A stretch of DNA of 64,000 bases from Companilactobacillus alimentarius DSM 20249 (GCF_002849895.1 NZ_CP018867.1:1488001-1552000), one strand, 5' to 3'; positions 42,213 through 51,725 are shown, numbered from the stretch's first letter. A program made the numbers and translations. Notes: generated from the sequence alone by a model not told the origin.

Positions 42213-43649
42213 ATGAATAAAAATCATTTAGATGACGCTTGTACGACTATTTTGGTTGGTAAAAACGCCAGTATAGACGGATCAACAATGATCGCCAGAA
42301 ACGACGATACATTTTTTGCTGTTGCACCTCACAGCTTCGTATTAAACAAGGCAGTTAAGGGCGAAAAAGGTCGTAAAGTTACATCATGGCTAAACGGCTT
42401 CGAATCAGAAGTACCCGAAAACGGCTACAAATGGCCTGCAGTTCCTAATGTGGACTACAAGAAGTTTGGTTATTACGATGAAAGTGGAATCAACGGCAAG
42501 AATGTCGCTATGTCTGCTACCGAAAGTACTTATGGTAACGAACGCGCTTTAGCTTTTGATCCATTAGTAAAAGATGGTATGGACGAAGATGTTATCGTTC
42601 GAATGGTTCTTCCTTACGTTGATTCAGCTAAAGGTGCTGTAAAACGTACTGGCGAGCTTATTAAGAAATTCGGTTCTCCAGCTGGTAACTCAGTTCTATT
42701 CAGCGATAAAGATGACGTTTGGTACATGGAAATCGTTACTGGTCATCACTGGGTAGCTCAAAGAATTCCTGATGACAGTTATGCTGTTTGTGCTAACCGT
42801 GTTTCAATCCAACAAGTTGACTTCAATGACCCTAAACAATTCATGTGGTCAGATGGTATCGAAGACTTCGTTGAAAAGAATCATTTAAACACAGACAAAA
42901 CTGGTTGGAACTTTAGACATATCTTTGGTACTGACAATCTTAAAGACCGTCACTACAACACACCACGTGTTTGGTTCGGTCAAAAATTCTTCAACCCAGA
43001 AATTGAACAAGATCCCGAAGATGGTGAACTACCATTCATCATGAAGACAGACCACAAGATCACAGTTGATGATATCGAATATGTTCTTGGCTCACATTAC
43101 AACGAAACACCTTACGATCCATATAGCCCATATGCTTCAGATGATGACAAACATCGTTACCGTCCAATTGGTTTGAACAGAACTCAAAACTCACATGTTC
43201 TTCAAATCAGAAATGACGTTCCTGAAGAATTCTCTGCTATCATGTGGTTATGTATCGGTTTCCCAACATTTTCACCATACATTCCTTTCTATACAAACAT
43301 GAACGAAACAGATCCTTCATATAACGACGTTTCATTGAAGTTTGATTTCAAAGATGCATATTGGATGTATAACGCCCTTTCTGTCTTAGTTGAATCAAAT
43401 TATTCTGAATTTATTCAAGATGATATTGATTACTTAACAGATATTCGTCAACAATTACGTGCTTCAGTTGCTGAAACTGACAAGTTAGCCGCTAATTATT
43501 CTGGCGACGAATTGGTTGAATTCTTAACTGATAGAAACCAAAAAGTTGTTAAAGATATGCGTGATAAAACTCATAAATTCTTTGGCGAACTTTATACTAA
43601 AGGTATCAACCTTTCAAAGCTTACATTCAACATGGATGCAAACTTATAA
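42213..43649 (+). CDS. pepD: C69-family dipeptidase
   Basis: A cytosolic Ntn-hydrolase dipeptidase of 478 residues. The nucleophile Cys is in D-D-A-C-T-T-I-L-V-G (residue 10), followed by D-G-S-T-M-I-A-R-N-D-D, the C69 opening. It ends in a helical C-terminal region (V-E-F-L-T-D-R-N-Q). Such PepD enzymes feed amino-acid supply in lactobacilli. AGGAGG precedes the ATG. Upstream, ACTTCAT and ATGAAGT (42160-42183) form a short dyad near the promoter that could be an operator. Followed by a terminator. Confidence 0.93.
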   Translation: MNKNHLDDACTTILVGKNASIDGSTMIARNDDTFFAVAPHSFVLNKAVKGEKGRKVTSWLNGFESEVPENGYKWPAVPNVDYKKFGYYDESGINGKNVAMSATESTYGNERALAFDPLVKDGMDEDVIVRMVLPYVDSAKGAVKRTGELIKKFGSPAGNSVLFSDKDDVWYMEIVTGHHWVAQRIPDDSYAVCANRVSIQQVDFNDPKQFMWSDGIEDFVEKNHLNTDKTGWNFRHIFGTDNLKDRHYNTPRVWFGQKFFNPEIEQDPEDGELPFIMKTDHKITVDDIEYVLGSHYNETPYDPYSPYASDDDKHRYRPIGLNRTQNSHVLQIRNDVPEEFSAIMWLCIGFPTFSPYIPFYTNMNETDPSYNDVSLKFDFKDAYWMYNALSVLVESNYSEFIQDDIDYLTDIRQQLRASVAETDKLAANYSGDELVEFLTDRNQKVVKDMRDKTHKFFGELYTKGINLSKLTFNMDANL

Positions 43650-43662
43650 AATTAATTTTTTG

Positions 43663-43689
43663 AGGCATCCTCACAGGGTGCCTTTTTTA
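43663..43689 (+). terminator. Terminator after pepD
   Basis: AGGCATCCT pairs with AGGGTGCCT (one G-T pair) around CAC, followed by six Ts. Confidence 0.75.
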
Positions 43690-43725
43690 ATTTGATTTCA
43701 AATTTAATACATCGAGGTCTTATTC

Positions 43726-44199
43726 ATGGAACCGACTTTTAATAAAATGACACCAGCTGGTTATCACGCCATCGAACAAGAGATTAAACATCTCAAAGAA
43801 ATCCGGCCAAATAAAATTAAGATTTTAGCTGCTGCAGCAGCACTTGGTGATCGTTCCGAAAATACCGAATACTCAACGGCTAAACGTGATCTTGGTCACT
43901 TGGAAGGCCGTTTGAGATTTTTATATAAGCAATTACAATATGCCGACGTTGTTGTACCAGCTAATAACGATAAATTAGACATTGGTAAGTTCGTAACTAT
44001 TGAGTTCATGGACGATCATGATCAAGCTACTTATCAATTGGTGGGTCGACAAGAAGCCAATTTAGATCAAAACAAGATATCTTTTGCTTCGCCAATTGGC
44101 AAGGCTTTAAGCAATCACAAAGTCAACGACGTTGTTACTGTTGAAGCTCCGGATGGCTTTTATGATGTCAAAATTATTAAGATTGAGTTGCGTGATTAG
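43726..44199 (+). CDS. GreA/GreB-type transcription elongation factor
   Basis: A protein of 157 residues. The N-terminal coiled-coil domain (about 1-75) carries the tip motif L-G-D-R-S-E-N-T-E-Y with the acidic D and E that GreA inserts into the polymerase channel to stimulate transcript cleavage. The C-terminal domain has the S-P-I-G-K-A-L (about 124-130) family motif. The opening sequence differs from primary GreA, and only a modest GAGG site precedes the ATG, so this is probably a secondary paralogue. Confidence 0.85.
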   Translation: MEPTFNKMTPAGYHAIEQEIKHLKEIRPNKIKILAAAAALGDRSENTEYSTAKRDLGHLEGRLRFLYKQLQYADVVVPANNDKLDIGKFVTIEFMDDHDQATYQLVGRQEANLDQNKISFASPIGKALSNHKVNDVVTVEAPDGFYDVKIIKIELRD

Positions 44200-44410
44200 C
44201 GATTCGGAGTTTATTTGACACAAATTTTTTATAAATTCTTTGTCATAATTATTTAAATGAGGTCTATACCTATTCCAAGGAATGCTTAAATACTGCTGGC
44301 TAAATTGCATACCTTTTATATCGAATATCATGATATAAAAAAAACAATAGTCAAAACCAAATAAGCACGGGTATAATAAAGTATTGGTTTTTTCAGGAGG
44401 ATACATTTTC

Positions 44411-45328
44411 ATGGATGAAAGTAAAAAATTAACCAAAAAGACACTTGATCGTGGTTTTTGGTTGGCATTTTGTGCGTCTGCCTTGTGGGGAATTTCAGGT
44501 ACTGTTTTACAAGTTGTTGCTAAGAACCTTGATATCCCCGCAATGTGGTTCATTGCAACTAGAACAACCGTCGCTGGTGTGATTCTATTAGTTGTTGGTC
44601 TTATTGTTTTACCAAGTAAAGATTTCTTTGCTGTTTTCAAGAATAAAAAAGATCTCTTAACTCTACTTTGTTTTTCAATTTTTGGTTTGTTAGCCAACAT
44701 GTTTACCTTTTTTCACGCGATTAAAACTGGTAATTCATCGACTGCTACGATTTTGCAATACCTATCACCACTATTCATTATGATTGGTGCTATTATTTTT
44801 ACGAAAAAGAAGACTTCTCGAATTGATGTAATTTCCTTTGCATTGGCATTAGTCGGTGTCGTGTTGATGATAACTCGTGGCGATATCGGTCATCTATCAA
44901 TCCCATTTATTTCTGTACTCTGGGGAATTGGTAGTGGTATTACAGCCGCTCTTTATATCACAATTCCACAAAAATTAATCTCAAAATATCACGGGATTTT
45001 AATAACTGGTTGGGGAATGCTTCTAGCTGGTATAATTTCCAATTTCTTTAGCCCAATTTGGGTCAATCCACCCAAGATGACAACTACTAGTATTTTAGGC
45101 ATTGGAACGGTTATCTTAATCGGTACCGTTTTAGCCTTTTTGATCATGGTTATCAGTACTAAATATACGACTGCAGCTATTGTCAGCATTACCGATGCAG
45201 TTCAACCATTTACGACTTTGGTTTTAAGCATAATTTTCCTACACTATTCGGTTAATCTCCCAGAAATTATTGGTGCTGTAATAGTTGTCTTAGCAATTTA
45301 TGTTTTGAATCGTTATGATACCAACTAA
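44411..45328 (+). CDS. EamA/DMT-family transporter
   Basis: A membrane protein of 305 residues with ten helices in two EamA repeats: first F-C-A-S-A-L-W-G-I-S-G-T (about 19-30) and second P-F-I-S-V-L-W-G-I-G-S-G-I-T-A-A. The ATG at 44411 follows AGGAGG by 9 bases; the open frame to 44384 would include the ribosome site. The family exports or imports small metabolites, and the substrate is not predictable. A TATAAT lies at about 44370. Ends at a terminator. Confidence 0.88.
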   Translation: MDESKKLTKKTLDRGFWLAFCASALWGISGTVLQVVAKNLDIPAMWFIATRTTVAGVILLVVGLIVLPSKDFFAVFKNKKDLLTLLCFSIFGLLANMFTFFHAIKTGNSSTATILQYLSPLFIMIGAIIFTKKKTSRIDVISFALALVGVVLMITRGDIGHLSIPFISVLWGIGSGITAALYITIPQKLISKYHGILITGWGMLLAGIISNFFSPIWVNPPKMTTTSILGIGTVILIGTVLAFLIMVISTKYTTAAIVSITDAVQPFTTLVLSIIFLHYSVNLPEIIGAVIVVLAIYVLNRYDTN

Positions 45329-45337
45329 GCAAAATTC

Positions 45338-45373
45338 ACCCTCTGACTTTTTAGTTAGGGGGTATTTTTTTTG
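45338..45373 (+). terminator. Terminator after the EamA gene
   Basis: ACCCTCTGAC pairs with GTTAGGGGGT (with G-T pairs), followed by eight Ts. Confidence 0.75.
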
Positions 45374-45421
45374 GTATAACTTTGTTTTAATGGAGGTGTG
45401 ATTACTAAGGAGGATTTTTCA

Positions 45422-46426
45422 ATGAAAATATTTGCGTACGGAATTCGTAAAGATGAAGAACCATCTTTAAAAAAGTGGGAACAAGCTAATCCCAATATCG
45501 AAGTGGGCTTTACTAAATACACTCTAACTGCCGATTCAGCTAGATTGGCTGAGGGCGCAAGTGGTGTCGTCACACTTCAAACATCGCCTTATACAAGAGA
45601 AGCTTTGACAGTCCTCAATAAGTTAGGAATTAAGTTTATTTCAATTCGTAATGTCGGCTTTGACAACTTCAATTTCAAGGATCTCAATGATCTTGGCTTC
45701 ACTTTGACAAATGTACCCGTCTATTCACCAAACGCTATTGCTGAACACACAGTCCTTTTAATGGGAAGATTGCTTCGCCGTGTCCCTGAGTTTGATGAGA
45801 AATTCGACAATGGCGATTTTACCTGGGCTCCAACAATTGGGAAAGAATATCGTGAACAAACGGTCGGGGTCATTGGTACAGGTCACATTGGACGTGTTGT
45901 CATCAAAATTCTCCAAGGCTTTGGTGCTAAAGTAGTCGCCTATGACGTTTATCACAATGAAGACATTGAAAAACAAGGATTATATGTTGATTCTCTTGAA
46001 GAATTGTACAAACAATCCAGTATCGTGACACTTCATGTGCCATTATTTAATTCCAATAAATATATGATTGATGATCAAGCTATCTCTCAAATGAAGGATG
46101 GAGTCTATCTCATCAACTGCGCCCGTGGTGAATTAGTCGACACTGATGCCCTTATTAAAGGCTTAGACAGTGGCAAAATTGCTGGCGCTGGTTTGGATGT
46201 CTTGGATGACGAGAACTCTGTCTTTGGCAAAGTTTGGAGCAGCATTAATAATATTCCTAATGAAAAAATTAAGAATCTAGCTAAAAGAACTAATGTTATC
46301 ATCACGCCACACAGTGCCTTTTATACTGAAACAGCCATTCACAATATGATTACCACTTCTTTTGATTCTAATAAGGCTCTTATTGAAGGTTTGAAACCTA
46401 GCAATATTATCGATACTACTAAGTAG
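45422..46426 (+). CDS. D-2-hydroxyacid dehydrogenase (D-lactate dehydrogenase-like)
   Basis: A cytosolic NAD-dependent enzyme of 334 residues. It has V-G-V-I-G-T-G-H-I-G-R (Rossmann GxGxxG, about 148-158), catalytic Arg in I-N-C-A-R-G-E-L-V (about 235), Glu in V-L-D-D-E-N (about 264) and His in I-T-P-H-S-A-F-Y-T-E (about 296). The opening M-K-I-F-A-Y-G-I-R-K-D-E is that of D-LDH and D-hydroxyisocaproate dehydrogenases of lactobacilli; which of the two cannot be settled by eye. The ATG at 45422 follows AAGGAGG; the longer frame to 45398 includes that site. Confidence 0.9.
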   Translation: MKIFAYGIRKDEEPSLKKWEQANPNIEVGFTKYTLTADSARLAEGASGVVTLQTSPYTREALTVLNKLGIKFISIRNVGFDNFNFKDLNDLGFTLTNVPVYSPNAIAEHTVLLMGRLLRRVPEFDEKFDNGDFTWAPTIGKEYREQTVGVIGTGHIGRVVIKILQGFGAKVVAYDVYHNEDIEKQGLYVDSLEELYKQSSIVTLHVPLFNSNKYMIDDQAISQMKDGVYLINCARGELVDTDALIKGLDSGKIAGAGLDVLDDENSVFGKVWSSINNIPNEKIKNLAKRTNVIITPHSAFYTETAIHNMITTSFDSNKALIEGLKPSNIIDTTK

Positions 46427-46522
46427 TTCTTTAATTATTACAATTAAGCGTTATAACGATTAAAGAATTGATACGTGTACAATATTATCAAAATATTTCA
46501 CCATTTCTATAATTATTTAATT

Positions 46523-46568
46523 AATGCACATAAAAGTTGATAAATCAGCTTTTATGTGCATTTTTATT
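46523..46568. terminator. Terminator between the dehydrogenase and the surface-protein gene
   Basis: AATGCACATAAAAG(T)TGAT pairs with ATCA(G)CTTTTATGTGCATT, then TTTTATT. The rest of the 325-base gap holds only the cre-like site and promoter sequence. Confidence 0.8.
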
Positions 46569-46625
46569 ATTTATTTAAAACTAAATAAATTTATTATTAT
46601 TTATAAATTCTCCTTCTCATCTCTC

Positions 46626-46639
46626 TGTAAGCGTTTGCC
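46626..46639 (+). promoter_or_regulatory. cre-like site upstream of the surface-protein gene
   Basis: TGTAAGCGTTTGCC matches 12 of 14 positions of TGWNANCGNTNWCA, 113 bases before the start codon. Weak evidence. Confidence 0.35.
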
Positions 46640-46751
46640 AAATATGTAACGGCGTGTCGTCTTTTGACTCTATTGAATTAGTCTTTTAATGACTTAATAT
46701 GAAAGTGAAAGCACAAGTATGTATTAATGATTTTGGAGGGGAAATGATTAT

Positions 46752-49254
46752 ATGGGTAAGTACATAAATCCTTTCAATTTGATTTTATCGTTTATTATTA
46801 CTTTTCTATTAATTGGTTTTCTATATCTTTATAACGTCTCAATCAACGTTTTAGCTATCTCTGACGACGACCAAAACGCCATCGACAATGCTCCTAATGG
46901 CTTGAACGTCAATAAGCACTTTACTATTCAAACTCCACAAGCACTTGGTGACAACAACCCTTTCGACAAAAACTACGCTTCTACACAAAAAGATGGAACG
47001 GTCTTATCACTTGCCAGTGGTAAGGGCTCCTATGGTGCAGCTTGGTCTAATGTCGACGGTGGTAATTACATAAATATCAACAAGGACCAAACTATCTCGG
47101 CTTGGCTCTATTTTGGGTCGGATAATTCTGATCAAGGTTTGAATTCACAAGGAATGGCTCTAGTTTTACAAAATGATTCTCGTGGCGCTAAAGCAATCGG
47201 TGCCGGTTATCAAGGCTTAGGCGTTTACGGATACGATAAAGCCACAACTGATTTTTATGCTACAGAATATAATCCACAAAACTTTGGAACCGATTATATC
47301 GCCAAAACTGCCGTACAAAACCGATTATATCGCCAAAACTGCCGTACAAAATAGTATGGCTTTGGAATTCGATACTCAAAAAAATGACGTTACTTCTGAT
47401 AAAGATGAAACGCCAATTCAAGTGAAATTTAATCCCGGAAATTTGCTTTATAAAGGAACATACTTTTACACATTAAATGGATACGACACGACGGATACTT
47501 CTGGTAGTTTACCTATTCCAGCAAATTATCCAGTCAACTCCAGATTTGGCGCAGGAGGTAACTTTGGTCATATTGCTTTAACCTATCCTGGACTAGCTAC
47601 TAGTTATGCTCTAACCCCTTTAGGGAGCAATAATCTGAACAATTCAGCTTGGAAAGGATTTCAAAAAGCTGATACCTTGATACATTCGTCCGCCAAAGGA
47701 GCTCAACTACTAGACGCAACAGCTCCGGATGGCTCAAATATCTACTGGCACCATATTACTTTTACATGGAAACATGCTCAAGATGGTCAACCAGCACAGA
47801 TTCAATATGCTTTTAATGACAAATATTTAAACGGAACTACTAATAACAATACTAGTGGAGGTTATCCTCTCGTAACAGATAAGATTAATGTAGATCCATC
47901 TATCTTTGGCACCATCAAAGATAACAAATTGCGTTGGGGCTTTACTGGTGCTAATGGGACAAGTTCTGATGTACACAGTAAGTTAGCCGTCCTCGAATCT
48001 ATTCCCGCATTTTTGAATGCTAATGTTTCCAGTACTTTAACTGACAATACTTCGGGCAAAGTCATCACTGATAAAACAACAGACAACACTGTCGCTCACG
48101 GAGATGACCTAACTCTAAACTATCGTCTCCTCTATGATTCAGAAGATAGTCGGACAAACTGGGACAATATTGCTGCCGAGATTAAATTACCAGAAAATAT
48201 TGATTACACAGCTGATGATTCCGGTAATATTGCCACGATCAATTACAAAAATGACACTACTGGAGATAATATGACCGAATATATCCAGTCCGATAAGATG
48301 ACCGACAAAGAGTTGAAATTCGTTCTAGGTCAAGCACTTGGCAAATATGACAGTGCCATCTACACCAGTGCTAATATCTCCATCAATGGTAAAGCCGACA
48401 ATACAACCGACCACGACATTACCGTCCCCGCCAGTCCAGCAACATTTTCAGATAATAGCCAAATTTCATCAACAAGTACGCCTAAATTTACCGTTACTTA
48501 TTTGAAAGATTGGCTCTTATCCATGAAAAAACCCGATCCGATTGATATCATCTATCACGAGGATTCCGAAGAATTAAATTTGCCGACCCAACTCAGTTAT
48601 GACAAAAATCATAATTTCAAGAATGACGATCCTATCCGTTATGACGTTACAATCGGTAACAAAAAATATACCACTAGCACCCAAGCAAACTCTGAGACAA
48701 CAGTGGCTAACGGGATAATTCCATTGAAAAGTATCGTTGGTGTTGACTTTTGGAATATTTTCAAAGAGAACACCACCCAAAAAGTCCAGGTGACTGCTAT
48801 TGATAAAGATGGCATTACTTCCAATACTGTTACCTATACCATTAACGTACTGAAGGGACAAATATTAGAAGTTCAAGCCTCCCCGACACTCGATTTTCAA
48901 GATGTAAACTATCTAGCTACCGCTAAATATTTGAAACGTAAAGGTAAATATAGTTTGAGCATAATTAGTCAAAGAAATCCTTGGAAACTCAGCGTCTCAG
49001 CTTCAGAACTCAAAAAGAACAGTGTTCCTTTCAACGGAATCCTAGTTTACAAAAAAGCAGACGGAACAATTTATAATCTCAGCTCCGACGACGTACCTGT
49101 AGCCGAAAATGATATCCCAAACGATGAATTGACTACTACAATTGTTTCCAACGAATGGACCAAAGACACTGGTCCACTACTTCATCCCAATGGCATCAGT
49201 ACCCCGGGAACATACAGTGGATCATTAACTTGGACAGTTAAAAATAGCGTTTAA
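46752..49254 (+). pseudogene. Lectin-like WxL surface protein, frameshifted by a 31-bp tandem duplication
   Basis: Two overlapping frames (46752-47354 and 47257-49254) make one gene. A 31-base unit at 47290-47320 is repeated exactly at 47321-47351; removing one copy restores a single frame of about 823 residues. The product would have an N-terminal membrane/signal segment (about 9-35), an L-type-lectin-like domain (G-S-Y-G-A-A-W-S, G-M-A-L-V-L-Q, then L-E-F-D-T-Q across the junction), repeated mid-domains and a C-terminal WxL domain with N-P-W-K-L-S-V-S and S-L-T-W-T-V. WxL proteins bind the Firmicutes cell wall. The wild-type is secreted; as it stands only a 200-residue fragment is made. Confidence 0.85.
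47290..47351 (+). repeat. 31-bp exact tandem duplication
   Basis: Two adjacent identical copies, beginning CCGATTATATCGCC and ending GCCGTACAAAA. Not a multiple of three, hence the frameshift. Boundaries are ambiguous by about 2 bases. Confidence 0.95.
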
Positions 49255-49354
49255 AACTATTGATGAGATCCCTCATAAATAAATTTGACATTGGAAAAAC
49301 TAAGGTGTAATTTATTCATCAATCAAACAATTAAAATTTATTTAATTTAATTAG

Positions 49355-49617
49355 GTGTTGAAGAGAAGAGTAAACTTAATGATTAATTTGGATAGTGACC
49401 ATCGGACAGTGAAAAGATGGAACGAAAATTAAGTTGAAGATGAACTTGGAGCCTTACTGAGGTAAAAGCCAAAAGTACGCAAGGATGCGATATCATCCCG
49501 GACATGTAAGTGTCGTTGAGGTATTTTGTGTAAGCAAGATATGAATTAGGGTGGTACCACGGTAATCGTCCCTACAATGCAGAGAAACTCTGTGATTGTA
49601 GGGACGATTATTTTTTT
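49355..49617 (+). promoter_or_regulatory. T-box riboswitch, probably methionine-specific
   Basis: The leader contains the T-box sequence AGGGTGGTACCACGG (49548-49562), a long stem I with AACTTAAT/ATTAAGTT arms, and a strong terminator (AATCGTCCCTACAAT at 49564-49578 with ATTGTAGGGACGATT at 49595-49609 and a T-run). The specifier appears to be ATG at 49440-49442 within GAAGATGAAC, which fits the MetE-like gene downstream. The T-box bases overlap the 5' arm of the terminator as antiterminator alternatives. Confidence 0.88.
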
Positions 49618-49618
49618 A

Positions 49619-49895
49619 CACTCTCTTTTTTTGTAGCGAAGCTACAAAAATTAGAGAGTGTTATGGGGACGTCATTGACGTCCGTTTTCCTTTATTCCTT
49701 TTTTTGTAGCGAAGCTACAAAAATTAGAAAGTGTTATGGGGACGTCATTAACGTCCGTTTTCCCTTATTCCCCCTTTTTTGTAGCGAAGCTACAAAAAAC
49801 TAGAGAGTGTTATGGGAACGCATAGCGTCCGTTTTCCTTTACTCCCCCTTTTTTGTAGCGAAGCTACAAAAATTAGAGAGTGTTATGGGAACACC
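49619..49895 (+). repeat. Four tandem hairpin repeats between the T-box and the MetE-like gene
   Basis: Units of 73-75 bases begin at GTAGCGAAGCTAC (49633, 49706, 49781, 49855), a perfect stem (GTAGC, loop GAA, GCTAC) flanked by T- and A-runs. Each is followed by TTATGGG and, in units 1-3, a second stem: GGACGTCATTGACGTCC, GGACGTCATTAACGTCC, then AACGCATAGCGTC. Unit 3 changes arms but keeps pairing; unit 4 has lost it. They lie in the leader after the T-box terminator. I do not recognise the family. Confidence 0.85.
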
Positions 49896-49978
49896 CAGCC
49901 TTTCCTTTTACAAATGACTTCACCACATATCTTCAACAAACTAATTAAAATAAATAAACCCACGGAGGCTTTAAAATT

Positions 49979-51106
49979 ATGACAGTAAAAACAGCAAATA
50001 AAATTGGATTCCAACACGTTGGCAGTTTTCTTAGACCTGACGTTTTAAAACAAGCTCGTAAGGACTATTTCAGTAACCAAATCACACAATCTGAACTCAC
50101 AACTATTGAAAATGAAGCTATCAAGGATCTCGTCAATAAAGAGGTTGCCGTAGGTCTCGATTATGCAACAGATGGCGAATTTAGGCGGTCTTATTGGCAC
50201 TTAGATTTCTTCTGGGGATTTGATGGTATCGACCATATTCATTACGGAGAAGGCTACCATTTTGCTCACGAAGAAACTCGTGACGATACGGCTATTCTTT
50301 CGGGTAAAATCAAATTTAATCCTAAGTCACATCCTTTTATCAAAGATTTTGAATTTCTCAAATCACTGACCGATGACTTAGAGATTGAGCCTAAGCAAAC
50401 TATTCCTGCTCCATCTCAACTTTACATAGAATTGATTAGAGGCACCAACGATGACAAGATAAAAGAATTTTATCCCAATATCGATGATTTATACCTCGAC
50501 ATTGAAAAAGCTTACCACGACGCTCTATTAGCCTTTTATGACAAGGGTGCACGTGTTATTCAATTGGATGATTGTTCATGGGGATTGTTTCTTGACGATA
50601 AATTTTTAAATACCCCTGACGGTAAAGAATACGCTAATTCTGGTATTCAAGGGACGCTTTTAAATCTAAATAACAAGGCTATTGAAAACTTACCTGAAGA
50701 TTTAATCATTAATACTCACATCTGTCGTGGTAATTATCACTCTGACTTTGCCTTTTCTGGAGGCTACGGCCCTGTCAGTGACACCTTATTTGCCAAGGAG
50801 AACGTCGACACATATTTCCTAGAATATGACTCTAAACGTGCTGGTAATTTTGAACCACTAAGTAAAGTCTCTGGGGATAAAAAAGTTGTCCTAGGTCTTT
50901 TGACTACTAAATCAGGTGAATTGGAAGATCGACAAGCGGTTATTAGTCGCATCAAGGAAGCTAGCCAATATTTGCCCCTGGATAGATTGTGGTTATCGAC
51001 TCAATGTGGCTTCGCTTCTACTGAGGAGGGAAATGTTCTTACTGAACAACAGGAATGGGCTAAATTGAAATTAGTTAAATCTATTCAAGATGAAGTTTGG
51101 GGATAA
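49979..51106 (+). CDS. MetE-like methyltransferase (YxjG/YxjH family, cobalamin-independent methionine synthase type)
   Basis: A protein of 375 residues corresponding to the C-terminal catalytic half of MetE. Substrate and zinc-ligand regions are visible: G-S-F-L-R-P near the start, D-G-E-F-R-R (about 60-65), I-Q-L-D-D-C-S-W (about 195), T-H-I-C-R-G-N (His/Cys zinc ligands, about 242-244) and L-S-T-Q-C-G-F-A-S (Cys ligand, about 341). YxjG/YxjH-type proteins make methionine from homocysteine with a folate-independent or short-chain donor. The T-box leader indicates induction on methionine shortage. GGAGG lies 9 bases upstream. Confidence 0.9.
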   Translation: MTVKTANKIGFQHVGSFLRPDVLKQARKDYFSNQITQSELTTIENEAIKDLVNKEVAVGLDYATDGEFRRSYWHLDFFWGFDGIDHIHYGEGYHFAHEETRDDTAILSGKIKFNPKSHPFIKDFEFLKSLTDDLEIEPKQTIPAPSQLYIELIRGTNDDKIKEFYPNIDDLYLDIEKAYHDALLAFYDKGARVIQLDDCSWGLFLDDKFLNTPDGKEYANSGIQGTLLNLNNKAIENLPEDLIINTHICRGNYHSDFAFSGGYGPVSDTLFAKENVDTYFLEYDSKRAGNFEPLSKVSGDKKVVLGLLTTKSGELEDRQAVISRIKEASQYLPLDRLWLSTQCGFASTEEGNVLTEQQEWAKLKLVKSIQDEVWG

Positions 51107-51111
51107 CATTG

Positions 51112-51140
51112 TTGATAGCGCTTTCAAACAAGACTATAAT
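51112..51140 (+). promoter_or_regulatory. Promoter with a full-match cre overlapping the -35
   Basis: TTGATA (51112-51117), 17 bases, TATAAT (51135-51140). TGATAGCGCTTTCA (51113-51126) matches the cre consensus TGWNANCGNTNWCA at all 14 positions and overlaps the -35, so CcpA binding would block transcription of the small peptide gene and perhaps of the YxeA-like gene. Confidence 0.8.
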
Positions 51141-51181
51141 ATAAGTAGTAAATAAGGTTTATATAGTTGGGGGTGCTAATT

Positions 51182-51250
51182 ATGATGAAACTTTTAGCAG
51201 CATTATTCAACAAGATTGTAGACTATACACTTAATTTTGATTGGTGGTAA
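51182..51250 (+). CDS. 22-residue amphipathic peptide under cre control
   Basis: ATG-ATG start, TAA at 51248. Residues 1-10 are MMKLLAALFN, residues 11-22 KIVDYTLNFDWW. It is preceded by GGGGGTG at 6 bases, a good ribosome site, and by a consensus promoter with an embedded cre. No leader or cysteine. The helix is amphipathic with an aromatic end. No known family is recognised; candidates are a membrane-active small protein or a leader peptide for the downstream YxeA-like gene. Confidence 0.6.
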   Translation: MMKLLAALFNKIVDYTLNFDWW

Positions 51251-51341
51251 ACCGGCTTACAAATCTGTAAGAATAATGTAAGTAAATCAAATGTAAAAAA
51301 AGTACACAAGCCTTTAGTATATTTCTCAGGAGGTATTTCAA

Positions 51342-51725
51342 ATGAGAAGTTTTCTAAGGCTTTTTCTTTTAGCAATATTTATTTTAGGGGTTGGTTATTT
51401 AGGTGCTTGTGCTTATAACAAAGACAATACCAGCGAAAGTGCTCAGGCTCTCAACAAATACAATATCTTGGTCAAACGTGAAGCTAGATATGTCAAAATC
51501 GACAATTCTAATGCCAAAGATAAAGATGGCTACGGCAACTATACTTATGATCTTAAAGGTTATGACAAAGATGGACATTCCCACCCTACTTCATTCATGG
51601 GTATGGGCAAGTTGAAACAAGACCATTATTTAAAATTAGACACTAAGGGTACTTACGTTTATTCCTATAAAGAAGTTTTCAAAAAAGACATTCCCAGTGA
51701 CGTCTATACTAAATTGAATCTCTAA
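51342..51725 (+). CDS. YxeA-family (DUF1093) secreted protein, lipoprotein-like
   Basis: A protein of 127 residues. An N-terminal signal segment (residues 5-22) ends in G-Y-L-G-A-C-A, so cleavage before the Cys and lipid attachment is possible, although the lipobox is not perfect. The mature part has the YxeA pattern: Y-V-K-I-D, Y-T-Y-D-L-K-G-Y-D-K-D-G, Y-L-K-L-D, V-Y-S-Y-K-E-V and a final I-P-S-D-V-Y. AGGAGG lies 9 bases before the ATG. Probably expressed with the 22-residue peptide gene 92 bases upstream. Confidence 0.75.
   Translation: MRSFLRLFLLAIFILGVGYLGACAYNKDNTSESAQALNKYNILVKREARYVKIDNSNAKDKDGYGNYTYDLKGYDKDGHSHPTSFMGMGKLKQDHYLKLDTKGTYVYSYKEVFKKDIPSDVYTKLNL

Noticed and set aside
44315..44345. 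AT-rich hairpin (TTTATATC/GATATAAA) before the EamA gene taken as a terminator
   Set aside because: The run after the stem is A on the plus strand and the stem is weak; no clear transcript would use it.
44107..44700. 197-residue minus-strand frame antisense to the end of the GreA-like gene and the EamA gene
   Set aside because: Mostly antisense to two real genes, no ribosome site, and no recognisable domain.
49619..49895. CRISPR-like array interpretation of the hairpin repeats
   Set aside because: Repeat units are adjacent and similar along their whole length, with no unique spacers and no cas genes.
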